NCBI RefSeq assembly: GCF_019203185.1
Contig: NZ_CP078093.1
Coordinates: 2,081,058 to 2,145,057 of the forward strand
Reading direction: 5' to 3'
Source: Crassaminicella indica
Lineage (GTDB): Bacteria > Bacillota > Clostridia > Peptostreptococcales > Thermotaleaceae
DNA: 64,000 bases
Both the position numbers and the translations under genes were made by a program. The notes below the pieces were generated by a model. That model made no database searches. It was not told where the DNA came from and was given only the letters and a program-made list of their open reading frames with translations. Below are positions 26,333 through 35,646 of this stretch, in pieces; positions within the stretch are counted from its first letter, which is position 1; every line of letters begins with the position of its first letter.

Positions 26333-27865
26333 ATGAGTTATCCAGTAATTAAAGGTGCAGGATATGTTCTTGTACATACTCCTGATATGATCATTCATAA
26401 TGGAACAACTCAGACTACAGAAAGAGTTACAAACCCTGATTCAGAATACCTTAAAAAGCTTCCAGAGCATATTAGAAGCTATGAAGAGGTTTTAAATTAT
26501 GCTCCTAATCAAGTGTACATAGGGAATATGCATCCAGAGGAATTAAGAGAATATGCTTTGCCGTGGTGTAGTAAAGATGCTAATTGCAAGGATCGTTTTG
26601 GGAAATTTGGAGAAATTATGCCTCAGGATGAGTTCATTGCGCTTATGAAGATTGTAGATGCATTTGATCTTGTAAAAATAGAAAAGGGCTTTAATAAAAT
26701 ATTAAAAGAAAAGCTTAGGCATCATCATTTATTGAAGGATGATGTAGCAAGGCTAAAGGAAGGAGAAGAATTATCTGAAATTGAGAAGTTTATAAATGAG
26801 CAGAATGCTGAAGCTATTTATCATGAGGGAAATTTAGTTGGTTGTGTAAAAAGAGCTCATGATGTAGATGCAAATTTAACTTCACATATTCTTTTTGAAA
26901 ATTTAGTAGTAAAAGCTTCTGGTGTTCTTGCGTTTAAACATCTTGTTGATAAGAATAATCTCAATGTAGCAGATATTGACTATATTATAGAGTGTTCAGA
27001 GGAAGCTTGTGGAGATATGAATCAAAGAGGTGGAGGAAACTTTGCAAAGGCTATTGCAGAATGTTCAGGTGCTATAAATGCAACAGGTTCAGATACAAGA
27101 GGCTTTTGTGCAGCACCAACTCATGCATTGATTCAGGCAGCATCTCTTGTAAAGGCTGGAACCTATGAGAATGTAGTTATAGTAGCAGGAGGAGCTACAG
27201 CAAAGCTTGGAATGAATGGAAAAGACCATGTAAAAAAAGAATTGCCTATATTAGAAGATGTAGTAGGTGCATTTGCAATACTTGTTAGTAAAAATGACGG
27301 TATAAATCCAATCATTAGAACGGATTTAGTAGGAAGACATACAGTAGGTACAGGTTCATCTCCACAAGCAGTAATCACTTCATTAGTTACAGCACCTCTT
27401 GATAAGGGAGGACTAAAGATTACAGATATTGATAAATATTCTGTTGAAATGCAGAATCCAGATATTACAAAACCAGCAGGAGCAGGAGACGTGCCAGAAG
27501 CAAACTACAAAATGATTGGTGCTTTAGGAGTTAAAAGAAAAGAATTAGATAGAAAAGAGCTTCTAAATTTCGTGAAAGAACATGGTATGCCTGGTTGGGC
27601 ACCAACACAAGGACATATTCCGTCAGGAGTTCCTTATATAGGCTTTGCTAAGGAGGATTTAACAGAAGGTAAATTAAATAGAGTGATGATTATAGGAAAG
27701 GGAAGCTTATTTTTAGGGCGTATGACAAACCTGTTTGATGGTGTATCTGTAGTTATTGAAAGAAATTCAGGAGTAGAAGAAACAGTAGGGGTATCAAAAG
27801 AAGAGATAAAAAATATGATAGCGGAGGCTATGAAAGATTTCGCATCACATCTACTAAAGGAATAG
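26333..27865 (+). CDS. grdC: Glycine/sarcosine/betaine reductase component C subunit beta
   Basis: A 510-residue ketoacyl-synthase-fold (thiolase-like) subunit of component C, which releases acetyl phosphate from the GrdA-bound acetyl thioester. It has the N-terminal YPVIKGAGYVLVHTPDM and a conserved central region IIECSEEACGDMNQRGGGNF with the reactive cysteine area NATGSDTRGFCAAPTH. The TTG at 26297 is rejected in favour of ATG 26333, which follows GGAGGTGG. It is separated from grdB by 269 bases with hairpins and lies two bases upstream of the earliest grdD start. Confidence 0.95.
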   Translation: MSYPVIKGAGYVLVHTPDMIIHNGTTQTTERVTNPDSEYLKKLPEHIRSYEEVLNYAPNQVYIGNMHPEELREYALPWCSKDANCKDRFGKFGEIMPQDEFIALMKIVDAFDLVKIEKGFNKILKEKLRHHHLLKDDVARLKEGEELSEIEKFINEQNAEAIYHEGNLVGCVKRAHDVDANLTSHILFENLVVKASGVLAFKHLVDKNNLNVADIDYIIECSEEACGDMNQRGGGNFAKAIAECSGAINATGSDTRGFCAAPTHALIQAASLVKAGTYENVVIVAGGATAKLGMNGKDHVKKELPILEDVVGAFAILVSKNDGINPIIRTDLVGRHTVGTGSSPQAVITSLVTAPLDKGGLKITDIDKYSVEMQNPDITKPAGAGDVPEANYKMIGALGVKRKELDRKELLNFVKEHGMPGWAPTQGHIPSGVPYIGFAKEDLTEGKLNRVMIIGKGSLFLGRMTNLFDGVSVVIERNSGVEETVGVSKEEIKNMIAEAMKDFASHLLKE

Positions 27866-27876
27866 GGGTGATGATT

Positions 27877-29064
27877 ATGGGACAAAAAAGAGCGGTGAAA
27901 CAAATAATAGGAAAAACCTTTATAGAAATTGCTGATGCTATAAAAAGTGGCGAATTTGGAGAAAAAATAAGGATAGGCCTTACAATATTAGGAAGTGAGC
28001 ATGGCACAGAAAATTTAGTAAAGGGTGCTGAAATAGCAGCAAAAAAAGGAGAAAACTTTGATATTGTTCTTATTGGACCAAAGGTGGATACATATTTAGA
28101 AATTGTAGAAGTAGAATCAGAGAAGGATATGCATAAAAAAATGGAGGAATTATTAGATAGTGGATACATAAAAGCATGTGTAACTATGCACTACAGCTTT
28201 CCAGTTGGTGTGTCAACAGTAGGAAGAGTAATCACGCCAGGGTATGGAAAAGAAATGTTTATAGGAACAACAACAGGAACATCATCAGTAAATAGAACAG
28301 AGGCAATGGTAAAAAATGCATTGTATGGAATAATTACAGCAAAAGCGATGGGGATAGAAAATCCAACAGTAGGAATATTAAATGTAGATGGAGCAAGACA
28401 GGTAGAAAGAGCATTAAAGGAACTAAGAGATAATGGATATAATATTAACTTTGCAGAATCCATGCGTTCAGATGGCGGAGCCATAATGAGAGGAAATGAT
28501 CTTCTTGCAGGAACAGCAGATGTGATGGTAATAGATACGCTTACAGGAAATATTATGATGAAAGTATTTTCATCATTCACAACGGGAGGAAGCTATGAAG
28601 GCTTAGGATATGGATATGGTCCGGGTGTAGGAGAAGATTATGATAAAATCATTCTTATCCTATCAAGAGCATCAGGAATACCAGTAGTATCAAATGCCCT
28701 TAGCTATGCGGCAAAGGTAACAAAAGGAAAAATACTAGAAATAGCAAAGGAAGAATTTGAAAAAGCAAAGAAAGCAAAGCTTGATGAAATATTAAAGCAT
28801 TTAAGAAAAGACTATAAAAAAGAAACAGAAAGCGAAGAAGGAGTAGTTGCACCTTCTAAGGAAGTAGTAACAGGCTCTATATCTGGAATAGATATAATGG
28901 ATTTAGAAGCTGCTGTAAAGGTGCTATGGAAAACAGGAATTTATGCAGAAAGTGGAATGGGGTGTACAGGACCAATTGTTCTTGTAAATGAAGAAAGAAT
29001 AGATATTGCAACAGAAGTGCTAGCAAAAGCTGGTTTTATTGAAAAGGAAAGAGATATTTGTTAG
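27877..29064 (+). CDS. grdD: Glycine/sarcosine/betaine reductase component C subunit alpha
   Basis: A 395-residue PlsX-like (phosphate acetyltransferase-related) subunit that, with GrdC, forms acetyl phosphate in the last step of glycine reduction, allowing ATP synthesis by acetate kinase. Features are RIGLTILGSEHGTENLVKGA near the N-terminus, FIGTTTGTSSVNRTEAMV, and a C-terminal AESGMGCTGPIV. Among GTG 27868, ATG 27871 and ATG 27877, the last is best placed after GGGGTG. It is the last gene of the glycine reductase cluster; no clear terminator was found after it. Confidence 0.93.
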   Translation: MGQKRAVKQIIGKTFIEIADAIKSGEFGEKIRIGLTILGSEHGTENLVKGAEIAAKKGENFDIVLIGPKVDTYLEIVEVESEKDMHKKMEELLDSGYIKACVTMHYSFPVGVSTVGRVITPGYGKEMFIGTTTGTSSVNRTEAMVKNALYGIITAKAMGIENPTVGILNVDGARQVERALKELRDNGYNINFAESMRSDGGAIMRGNDLLAGTADVMVIDTLTGNIMMKVFSSFTTGGSYEGLGYGYGPGVGEDYDKIILILSRASGIPVVSNALSYAAKVTKGKILEIAKEEFEKAKKAKLDEILKHLRKDYKKETESEEGVVAPSKEVVTGSISGIDIMDLEAAVKVLWKTGIYAESGMGCTGPIVLVNEERIDIATEVLAKAGFIEKERDIC

Positions 29065-29250
29065 AAGTTTAAGTATAATCTTGATAATAAAATGGAAATA
29101 TAAATATGAAAAGAAACTGTAAATATTTAATTTTATTTACCATTAAAAAATTCAAAAAATATGGTGTTATGATAAAGGAATTTTGAATATTTTAGCGAAT
29201 ACATAATATTATTCTTTTTGTGGGAAATCAAAATAGAGGAGGAATTCAAA

Positions 29251-30270
29251 ATGTTTAAAAAGGGATTAGCAATTTTATTGACAGTAATACTTGTTGCTGG
29301 ATTACTAGCAGGTTGTGGACAAAAAACACCAGAGCAAGCGGAAAAAACAAAATTAAAAATTGCTATGGTAACAGATGTAGGTGGAGTAAATGATCAATCG
29401 TTCAATCAATCAGCTTGGGAAGGCTTAAAAAGAGCTGAAGATGAATTAGGAATTAAAGTTTCTTATAAAGAATCTAGACAAGATGCTGACTACGGTCCAA
29501 ACATGGAATCTTTATTAGATGAAGAGAATGATTTAATCTGGGGTATAGGATATAAAATGGGTAATTTAGTAAAAGAAGAAGCTGAAAAAAATCCTGAGCA
29601 AAAATATGCTATTGTTGACTATGCTTATGAAAAAACACCAGAAAATTTAGTAGGTGTAGTATTTAAAGCTGAGCAATCATCATTCCTTGTAGGTTATATA
29701 GCAGGGAAAATGACAAAAACTGGAAAAGTTGGATTTGTTGGTGGAGTTAAAGGAAATGTTATTGACGGATTTGAATATGGATACAGAGCAGGTGTAAAAA
29801 AAGCAAACAAAGATGTAAAAGTTTTAGTTCAATATGCTGATTCTTTTACAGATGCAGCTAAAGGTAAAGCAATTGCTAATCAAATGTATAAAGATGGCGC
29901 AGATATTGTATTCCATGCTGCTGGTGGTGTTGGTGATGGTATTATAGAAGCTGCTAAGGAACAAAATAAATTTGCAATTGGTGTAGATAGAGATCAAAGT
30001 AATCTAGCACCTGAAAACGTACTTACATCAGCAATGAAGCATGTAGATACTGCAGTTTTTGATATAGCAAAGAGTTTAAAAGAAGGAAAATTCCCAGGAG
30101 GAACAACAGTTGTTTATGGACTTAAAGAGGGTGGTGTAGATATTGCTCCAACTTCTAACAAGCATGTACCAGCTGATATTTTGAAAGAAGTAGAAGATCT
30201 AAAGCAACAAATTATAGATGGAAAAATTGTAGTTCCTTATAATGAAAAAACTTTTAGTGAATTTAAATAA
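29251..30270 (+). CDS. BMP family ABC transporter substrate-binding lipoprotein (nucleoside type)
   Basis: A 339-residue lipoprotein. The N-terminus has lysines, a hydrophobic segment and the lipobox LLAGC, so Cys at about 22 is lipidated. The mature part is a BmpA/Med-type periplasmic-binding fold with KIAMVTDVGGVNDQSFNQSA and GKVGFVGGVKGNVIDGFEYG. Such proteins bind purine nucleosides for the ATPase and permeases encoded next. ATG 29251 follows GAGGAGGAATT; a TTG at 29218 is rejected. No purine riboswitch was found upstream. Confidence 0.92.
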   Translation: MFKKGLAILLTVILVAGLLAGCGQKTPEQAEKTKLKIAMVTDVGGVNDQSFNQSAWEGLKRAEDELGIKVSYKESRQDADYGPNMESLLDEENDLIWGIGYKMGNLVKEEAEKNPEQKYAIVDYAYEKTPENLVGVVFKAEQSSFLVGYIAGKMTKTGKVGFVGGVKGNVIDGFEYGYRAGVKKANKDVKVLVQYADSFTDAAKGKAIANQMYKDGADIVFHAAGGVGDGIIEAAKEQNKFAIGVDRDQSNLAPENVLTSAMKHVDTAVFDIAKSLKEGKFPGGTTVVYGLKEGGVDIAPTSNKHVPADILKEVEDLKQQIIDGKIVVPYNEKTFSEFK

Positions 30271-30302
30271 AAAAAGTGATATAATAATATAAAATGAAAA
30301 TC

Positions 30303-30333
30303 AAGTAGCTCAGGCAAATAGTCTGGGCTGCTT
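30303..30333 (+). promoter_or_regulatory. Hairpin between the BMP lipoprotein and ATPase genes
   Basis: AAGTAGCTCAG pairs with CTGGGCTGCTT (11 bp with G-U pairs) around a 9-base loop, without a T-run. It may stabilise the lipoprotein mRNA and so give more binding protein than transporter, a frequent arrangement in ABC importer operons. Confidence 0.55.
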
Positions 30334-30362
30334 CGGTATTAAGTGATTAGGAGGTTATTCTA

Positions 30363-31904
30363 TTGAATCACATCAAGTTTGATGAAAAAGCTGTGGAAAT
30401 GAAAAATATCACAAAGGTTTTTGGTAATTTCACTGCAAACGATAACATTAATTTGACGGTTCATAAAGGGGAAGTACATGCTTTATTAGGAGAAAATGGA
30501 GCAGGAAAAACTACGCTTATGAACATTTTGTATGGTCTATATCAGCCTACCTTTGGTGAAATAAGAATCAATGGGAAAACGGTAACAATGACAGATCCGA
30601 ATGTAGCTATTCAACATGGAATAGGTATGGTACACCAGCATTTTATGCTTGTGGAGCCTTTTACAGTAGCAGAGAATATCATATTGGGAAAGGAAACGAC
30701 TACTAGCTTTGGAAAGCTGGATATTAAGGAAGCGGTTTCACATGTGGAAGAATTGTCTAAAAAATATGGTCTTTATGTTGATCCTTATGCGAAAATAGAG
30801 GATATTACTGTAGGGATGCAACAAAGAGTAGAGATTTTAAAAGCATTATATAGGGGAGCTGAAATCTTAATCTTAGATGAGCCAACAGCTGTATTAACAC
30901 CACAAGAAATTCAAGATTTAATAGATATAATTAGAAATCTTACTAAGCAGGGCAAATCTATAATTATAATTACTCATAAATTAAAAGAAATAAAACAAAT
31001 TGCTGATTATTGTACAATTATTCGTAGAGGAAAGCATATTGATACAGTAGATGTTAGTGTAACTACTAAGGAAGAACTAGCAAATAAAATGGTTGGAAGA
31101 GAAGTAAATTTTGTTGTAGAAAAAAAAGAAAGAGAAAGGGGAGACGTTGTACTAGAAATAAATAATTTAGTAGTTAAGGATAATCGTGGGATTAATGCAG
31201 TAGATGGATTGTCTCTTAAAGTACATGCTGGAGAAATTTTAGGGATAGCAGGAGTTGATGGAAATGGACAAAGTGAATTAATTGAAGGGATTACAGGACT
31301 TAGAAAGATAGAATCAGGAAAAATAATTATGCAGGGAAAGGATATTACAGGAAGGACACCAAAAGAGATTTTAGAGCATAAGATTTCAACAATTCCAGAA
31401 GATAGACAAAAAAGAGGGTTAGTATTAGATTTTAGTGTTGAGGAAAATATGATATTAGAAAATTATTACAAAGCACCTTTTGCTAAAAATGGAATTCTTC
31501 AAAAAGATAAAATAAAAAGCTTTGCAAAAAAATTAGTAGAGAGGTTTGATGTTCGTCCTCAGGATGAGACGTTAAAGGCTCGTGCTTTATCAGGTGGAAA
31601 TCAACAAAAGGTAATTATAGCAAGGGAAGTAACTAATAATCCAGAATTATTAATTGCAGCTCAACCTACTAGAGGTTTAGATGTAGGAGCTATTGAATAT
31701 GTTCATAAGGCACTTGTAGAACAAAGAGATAAAAATAAGGCTGTGTTGCTTGTATCTCTAGAATTAGATGAGATAATGAATGTATCCGATAGAATTGCAG
31801 TAATTTATGAGGGAAAAATAGTAGGGATTGTAGAAGCAAATAAAACAGATGAAAATACGCTTGGTCTCATGATGGCAGGAGGAGGTACAGGCAATGAAAA
31901 ATAA
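30363..31904 (+). CDS. Nucleoside ABC transporter ATP-binding protein (two ABC domains)
   Basis: A 513-residue protein with two tandem nucleotide-binding domains. The first has Walker A GENGAGKTT (about 42-50), signature segment VGMQQRVEIL and Walker B ILILDEPTAVL. The second has a degenerate Walker A GVDGNGQSE (about 293-301), signature LSGGNQQK and AAQPTRGLDVGA, as usual for this NupO/YufO/MglA-like group. The start is TTG, eight bases after AGGAGG. It overlaps the following permease gene by 11 bases. Confidence 0.94.
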   Translation: MNHIKFDEKAVEMKNITKVFGNFTANDNINLTVHKGEVHALLGENGAGKTTLMNILYGLYQPTFGEIRINGKTVTMTDPNVAIQHGIGMVHQHFMLVEPFTVAENIILGKETTTSFGKLDIKEAVSHVEELSKKYGLYVDPYAKIEDITVGMQQRVEILKALYRGAEILILDEPTAVLTPQEIQDLIDIIRNLTKQGKSIIIITHKLKEIKQIADYCTIIRRGKHIDTVDVSVTTKEELANKMVGREVNFVVEKKERERGDVVLEINNLVVKDNRGINAVDGLSLKVHAGEILGIAGVDGNGQSELIEGITGLRKIESGKIIMQGKDITGRTPKEILEHKISTIPEDRQKRGLVLDFSVEENMILENYYKAPFAKNGILQKDKIKSFAKKLVERFDVRPQDETLKARALSGGNQQKVIIAREVTNNPELLIAAQPTRGLDVGAIEYVHKALVEQRDKNKAVLLVSLELDEIMNVSDRIAVIYEGKIVGIVEANKTDENTLGLMMAGGGTGNEK

Positions 31905-33021
31905 AAAAAATTCATTAAAAGAAATGTTATTTAGTGGAAATTTTACGATTACATTAATATCTATTTTGTTAGGACTTGCTGTAGGAGCTATTGCTTTAAA
32001 GATAGCAGGATATAGTCCAATAGAGGCATATTCAGTAATATTAAATGGTATATTTGGAAAGCCTAAATATATTTCATATACAATTATTTATGCTACACCT
32101 CTAATTATGACAGGGCTTTCAGTAGCATTTGCTTTTAAGACAGGATTGTTCAATATTGGTGCAGAAGGACAGTTTATTGTTGGAGCTTTAGTAGCGACAT
32201 TAGTAGGTTATTTTGTGAAACTACCTATAGTGCTTCATGCTATTGTAGTATTTGCTGCGGCTATAACTGCTGCAGGTATATGGGGGGCAGTTGCAGGCTT
32301 TTTAAAGGCTAGATTTGGAGTTCATGAGGTTATTGCAACTATTATGTTAAACTGGATTGCTTTGTATTTAAATAATTATGTTATTATGCTAGAAGGTTTT
32401 AAAAGACCTAATAGTGAAGCATCTTATAAAATATGGGATACTGCAACAGTTGGAATTTTAGAGAAGTGGCGTTATACAGATGCAGGAAGAGTTTGGTTAA
32501 AAGCTCATCCAATACTGCAGAGTATTTTTAAAACACCTATAAATTTAGGAATTATTTGTGCTATTTTATTGGCTGTTTTGGTTTGGTTTATATTGAGCAA
32601 AACTACATTAGGATATGAATTAAGAGCTGTTGGTTCTAATAAATATGCTGCTGAATATGGTGGAATCAATGTAAATAAAAGTATAATTATTTCAATGAGT
32701 ATAGCTGGAGCATTAGCAGGTGCTGCAGGTGCGATGCAAGTAATGGGTATATCAAAACAGGTTTCAATTTTAGCAGCTATGGAAGGATATGGATTTGATG
32801 GAATTGCAGTTTCTTTGATTGGTAGTAATGGAGCGTTTGGATGTATTTTTGCAGGATTACTTTTTGGGGCACTAAAATATGGAGGACCTAAAATACAATC
32901 TGCTATGGGAGCACCATCAGAGATTGTAAGTATTGTAATGGGAACGATTGTATACTTTATTGCTATGCCAAAATTCATCAAGATGCTTTTAGATGCAAGA
33001 AAAAGAAAAGAGGTGAAATAG
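31894..33021 (+). CDS. Nucleoside ABC transporter permease 1
   Basis: A 375-residue BPD-transp-2 type permease with roughly nine to ten hydrophobic segments and the family regions AFKTGLFNIGAEGQFI (about 82-97) and GANGAFG-like GSNGAFGCIFAGLLFG. It pairs with the next gene's product and the double ATPase in a NupP/NupQ-type importer. The start lies inside the ATPase gene (11-base overlap), so expression is coupled. Confidence 0.93.
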   Translation: MKNKKNSLKEMLFSGNFTITLISILLGLAVGAIALKIAGYSPIEAYSVILNGIFGKPKYISYTIIYATPLIMTGLSVAFAFKTGLFNIGAEGQFIVGALVATLVGYFVKLPIVLHAIVVFAAAITAAGIWGAVAGFLKARFGVHEVIATIMLNWIALYLNNYVIMLEGFKRPNSEASYKIWDTATVGILEKWRYTDAGRVWLKAHPILQSIFKTPINLGIICAILLAVLVWFILSKTTLGYELRAVGSNKYAAEYGGINVNKSIIISMSIAGALAGAAGAMQVMGISKQVSILAAMEGYGFDGIAVSLIGSNGAFGCIFAGLLFGALKYGGPKIQSAMGAPSEIVSIVMGTIVYFIAMPKFIKMLLDARKRKEVK

Positions 33022-33954
33022 GTGATTGATAATATAGGTTTTATTCTTGGGACGACATTAATGTATTCAACGCCACTTATTTTTGCAGCTTTAGGAGGGG
33101 TTATTTCTGAAAATTCAGGAGTTGTTAATATAGGTCTTGAAGGGATGATGACTCTAGGAGCGTTGGTAGGTGCAACAGTAGGGTATTTCACAGGAAATCC
33201 ATGGTTAGGGCTACTCTGTGCAGGACTGGCAGGAGGATTATTAGCTATATTACACGCTATTGCATCTATTACATTTGGAGCAGATCAAGTAGTATCAGGG
33301 ATTGCGATTAACTTTTTAGGACCAGGAATTGCATTGTTTTTAAGTCGTATATTTTTTGAAGGTGCTACTATGACAAAGTCTATTGATTTAGATAATAAAA
33401 TCCCTAGACCTTTAGATGGAATATTTCAACAGAATTCATTCTTTGACTTGGTATTTAATCAGTATGCAACTGTATATATTGCATTGCTTTTAGTGTTTAT
33501 TGTATGGTATATGCTTTATAAGACGAAGCTAGGGCTTAGAATTAGAGCTGTAGGAGAACATCCAAAAGCAGCAGATACATTAGGAATTAATATTTATAAA
33601 ATTAGATATTTTAGTGTTATTTTGTCTGGTATATTTGCAGGCTTTGGAGGAGCGGCAATGAGTCTTGCAGTAGTTTCTAACTTTCGTCCTACATTGATTT
33701 CTGGACAAGGCTTTATTGCCCTTGCTGCTATGATTTTTGGAAAATGGAAGCCTCAAGGTGCTATGTGGGCTTGTTTATTGTTTGGTGCTGCTCAAGGTAT
33801 AGTAGTATTCTTAGGTAGTACAGCTATTTCAATATCATCACAGATTTTAGCTATGCTGCCATATATCATAACATTATTAGTTTTAATAGGTTTTGTTGGA
33901 AAGTCTGCAGGTCCTGCAGCAAATGGTGTACCATATGAAAAAGGAGAGAGATAG
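33022..33954 (+). CDS. Nucleoside ABC transporter permease 2
   Basis: A 310-residue BPD-transp-2 type permease with the conserved SENSGVVNIGLEGMMTLGA (about 28-46) and GQGFIALAAMIFGKW near 235. It starts with GTG immediately after the stop of permease 1 and ends at a terminator that overlaps its stop codon region. Together with the lipoprotein, ATPase and permease 1 it completes a nucleoside uptake system; the exact nucleoside is not readable. Confidence 0.93.
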   Translation: MIDNIGFILGTTLMYSTPLIFAALGGVISENSGVVNIGLEGMMTLGALVGATVGYFTGNPWLGLLCAGLAGGLLAILHAIASITFGADQVVSGIAINFLGPGIALFLSRIFFEGATMTKSIDLDNKIPRPLDGIFQQNSFFDLVFNQYATVYIALLLVFIVWYMLYKTKLGLRIRAVGEHPKAADTLGINIYKIRYFSVILSGIFAGFGGAAMSLAVVSNFRPTLISGQGFIALAAMIFGKWKPQGAMWACLLFGAAQGIVVFLGSTAISISSQILAMLPYIITLLVLIGFVGKSAGPAANGVPYEKGER

Positions 33955-33980
33955 ACAAGGTATATGCCTTGTCTTTTTCC
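33953..33980 (+). terminator. Terminator of the nucleoside importer operon
   Basis: AGACAAGG-TATATG-CCTTGTCT is a perfect 8-bp stem followed by TTTTCCTTT. Confidence 0.88.
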
Positions 33981-34001
33981 TTTGGATTGAATGGATGTAG
34001 C

Positions 34002-34030
34002 TTTATTTCCTTAAAAATTAATGATATAAT
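34002..34030 (+). promoter_or_regulatory. Putative promoter of rpoN
   Basis: A perfect TATAAT at 34025-34030 has a weak TTTATT 17 bases upstream. It lies about 65 bases before the rpoN start. Confidence 0.45.
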
Positions 34031-34096
34031 GAGAGAAAAAGAAGACCAAAAATTTAAATAAATACTTATAGACAAGAGAGAAGGTGAAGGTTTGAG

Positions 34097-35485
34097 ATGA
34101 AATTAGGGTTTAATTTAAACATCGAACAAGTCCAAAAGCTAGTGATGACTCCTGAGCTAAAGCAGGCTATTCAGATATTACAATTTAATTATCAAGAATT
34201 GAATCAGTTTATTGATGAGCAAGTATTAATCAACCCTCTTCTCGAAATAGGTTCTTCTAAAGAGAGCGAATTAAGGAAAAAACAAGAAGAAAAAACGGAT
34301 CAGAATGAAGTTGATTGGAAAGAATATTTTAAGGAATATGATGATATTAGCTACAAACAATATAATTTTAATAAAGATAGAGAAGAAGTATCCTTTGAGC
34401 AATTTGTATCTTCAGATATTACATTAACAGAGCATTTGTTGTTTCAATTGCAATTTGCTGTTTTAAAAGAGCAATATATCAATATAGGAAAGTATATTAT
34501 AGAAAGCCTAGATGTAAATGGATATTTAAATACAAATATTTCTGAAATTGCATCATTTTTTTATGTAAATGAAGAAACAGTAGAAGATGTATTATCTGTT
34601 ATTCAAACCTTTGATCCCCCAGGAATTGCTGCTAGAAGTTTAAAGGAATGCTTAATTATTCAGGTAAAGCAAAAAGGAATAGAAGATGATAAAATTCTAA
34701 AAGTTATATCAGAGCATCTAGATGATGTTGCAGAAAATAGGTTAATGAATATTTCAAAAGCTTTAAATATATCTACGAAGAAGGTTCAGGCTATTACAGA
34801 TTTTATTAAGACTTTAGAACCAAAACCAGGAAGAGCTTTTAGTTCAGGAGAAGAAATAAAGTATATTACACCAGATGTAAATGTAGAAAAGATCGATGGG
34901 GAATACGTTGTCATTGTTAATGATACTACAGCGCCAAGGTTGTCTATTAGTTCATATTATAGAAAAATGCTTTTGCACGAAAATAAAGACTCAAACACAT
35001 CAAAATTTCTTACAGGTAAGTTAAATTCAGCCATGTGGCTTTTAAAAAGCATAGAGCAAAGAAGACAGACTATCTATAATGTTGTAAAAGCGATTGTTGA
35101 TTATCAAATTGATTTTTTTGAAAAAGGGAGACAACATCTAAAGCCTTTAACGCTAAGACAGATTGCTGATGAAGTAGGAGTTCATGAATCTACTGTAAGC
35201 AGAGCAATAAATGGAAAGTATATGCAGTGCCCTAGGGGTGTTTTTGAAATAAAGTTCTTCTTTACTAGTGGAGTATCAAATCGTTTAGGAGAAGGAATTG
35301 CTTCAGAAAGCATTAAAAGCATGATTAAGGATATGATTGATCATGAAGATAGTAAAAAACCTCTAAGTGATCAAGAAATATCTAACAGATTAAAGGAAAA
35401 AGGAATAAAAATTTCAAGAAGAACAGTTGCAAAATATAGAGATGAAATGAAAATTTTATCTTCTTCAAAGAGAAAAAGATTTTAA
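34097..35485 (+). CDS. rpoN: RNA polymerase sigma-54 factor
   Basis: A 462-residue sigma-54. It has the glutamine-rich region I (VQKLVMTPELKQAIQILQFN region, about 11-30), the core-binding region, the HTH segment TLRQIADEVGVHESTVSRAI (about 352-371) and the C-terminal RpoN box ISRRTVAKYRDEM, a near-complete family signature. It directs RNA polymerase to -24/-12 promoters with the help of enhancer-binding proteins; none is encoded in this window and I saw no convincing -24/-12 promoter. It is a single-gene unit ending at its own terminator. Confidence 0.96.
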   Translation: MKLGFNLNIEQVQKLVMTPELKQAIQILQFNYQELNQFIDEQVLINPLLEIGSSKESELRKKQEEKTDQNEVDWKEYFKEYDDISYKQYNFNKDREEVSFEQFVSSDITLTEHLLFQLQFAVLKEQYINIGKYIIESLDVNGYLNTNISEIASFFYVNEETVEDVLSVIQTFDPPGIAARSLKECLIIQVKQKGIEDDKILKVISEHLDDVAENRLMNISKALNISTKKVQAITDFIKTLEPKPGRAFSSGEEIKYITPDVNVEKIDGEYVVIVNDTTAPRLSISSYYRKMLLHENKDSNTSKFLTGKLNSAMWLLKSIEQRRQTIYNVVKAIVDYQIDFFEKGRQHLKPLTLRQIADEVGVHESTVSRAINGKYMQCPRGVFEIKFFFTSGVSNRLGEGIASESIKSMIKDMIDHEDSKKPLSDQEISNRLKEKGIKISRRTVAKYRDEMKILSSSKRKRF

Positions 35486-35510
35486 AAGACGTGAAATTCA
35501 CGTCTTTTTT
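35484..35510 (+). terminator. Terminator of rpoN
   Basis: AAAAGACGTG-AAATT-CACGTCTTTT followed by T residues; the hairpin starts at the rpoN stop. Confidence 0.92.
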
Positions 35511-35511
35511 G

Positions 35512-35540
35512 TTGATATTTATATGAATTTATGCTATTCT
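35512..35540 (+). promoter_or_regulatory. Promoter of the cggR-gap glycolytic operon
   Basis: TTGATA and TATTCT are spaced 17 bases. The predicted start site falls about 20 bases upstream of the CggR operator, the geometry known from Bacillus subtilis where CggR acts as a roadblock. Confidence 0.65.
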
Positions 35541-35566
35541 ATAGCTGGATATTTTTTTAACCCAAA

Positions 35567-35603
35567 TGGGACAAAAAATGTCTACGGGGACAAAAAACGT
35601 CCC
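35567..35603 (+). promoter_or_regulatory. CggR operator (tandem half-sites)
   Basis: Two direct repeats are seen: TGGGAC-N6-TGTC at 35567-35582 and CGGGAC-N6-CGTC at 35586-35601. The B. subtilis operator reads CGGGAC-N6-TGTC-N4-CGGGAC-N6-TGTC, so this copy matches with one base less between the repeats. It lies in the 5' leader of cggR. Confidence 0.9.
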
Positions 35604-35646
35604 AAAGAGTAAATATATAGGAAATTATAAAAGGGGCATGTAACTG

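Noticed and set aside
27828-28580. Antisense open frames across grdD
   Set aside because: Shadow frames resulting from A-ending codons in grdD, without start signals.
29065-29250. Possible purine riboswitch before the nucleoside importer
   Set aside because: No conserved aptamer core (TATA...CTAC/GATATGG-type joining segments) could be found; only AT-rich leader sequence is present.
32505-33191. Long antisense open frame (228 codons) over the nucleoside permease genes
   Set aside because: Low-complexity Ile/Pro/Ala-rich translation, no ribosome binding site, exact shadow of two well-supported genes on the other strand.
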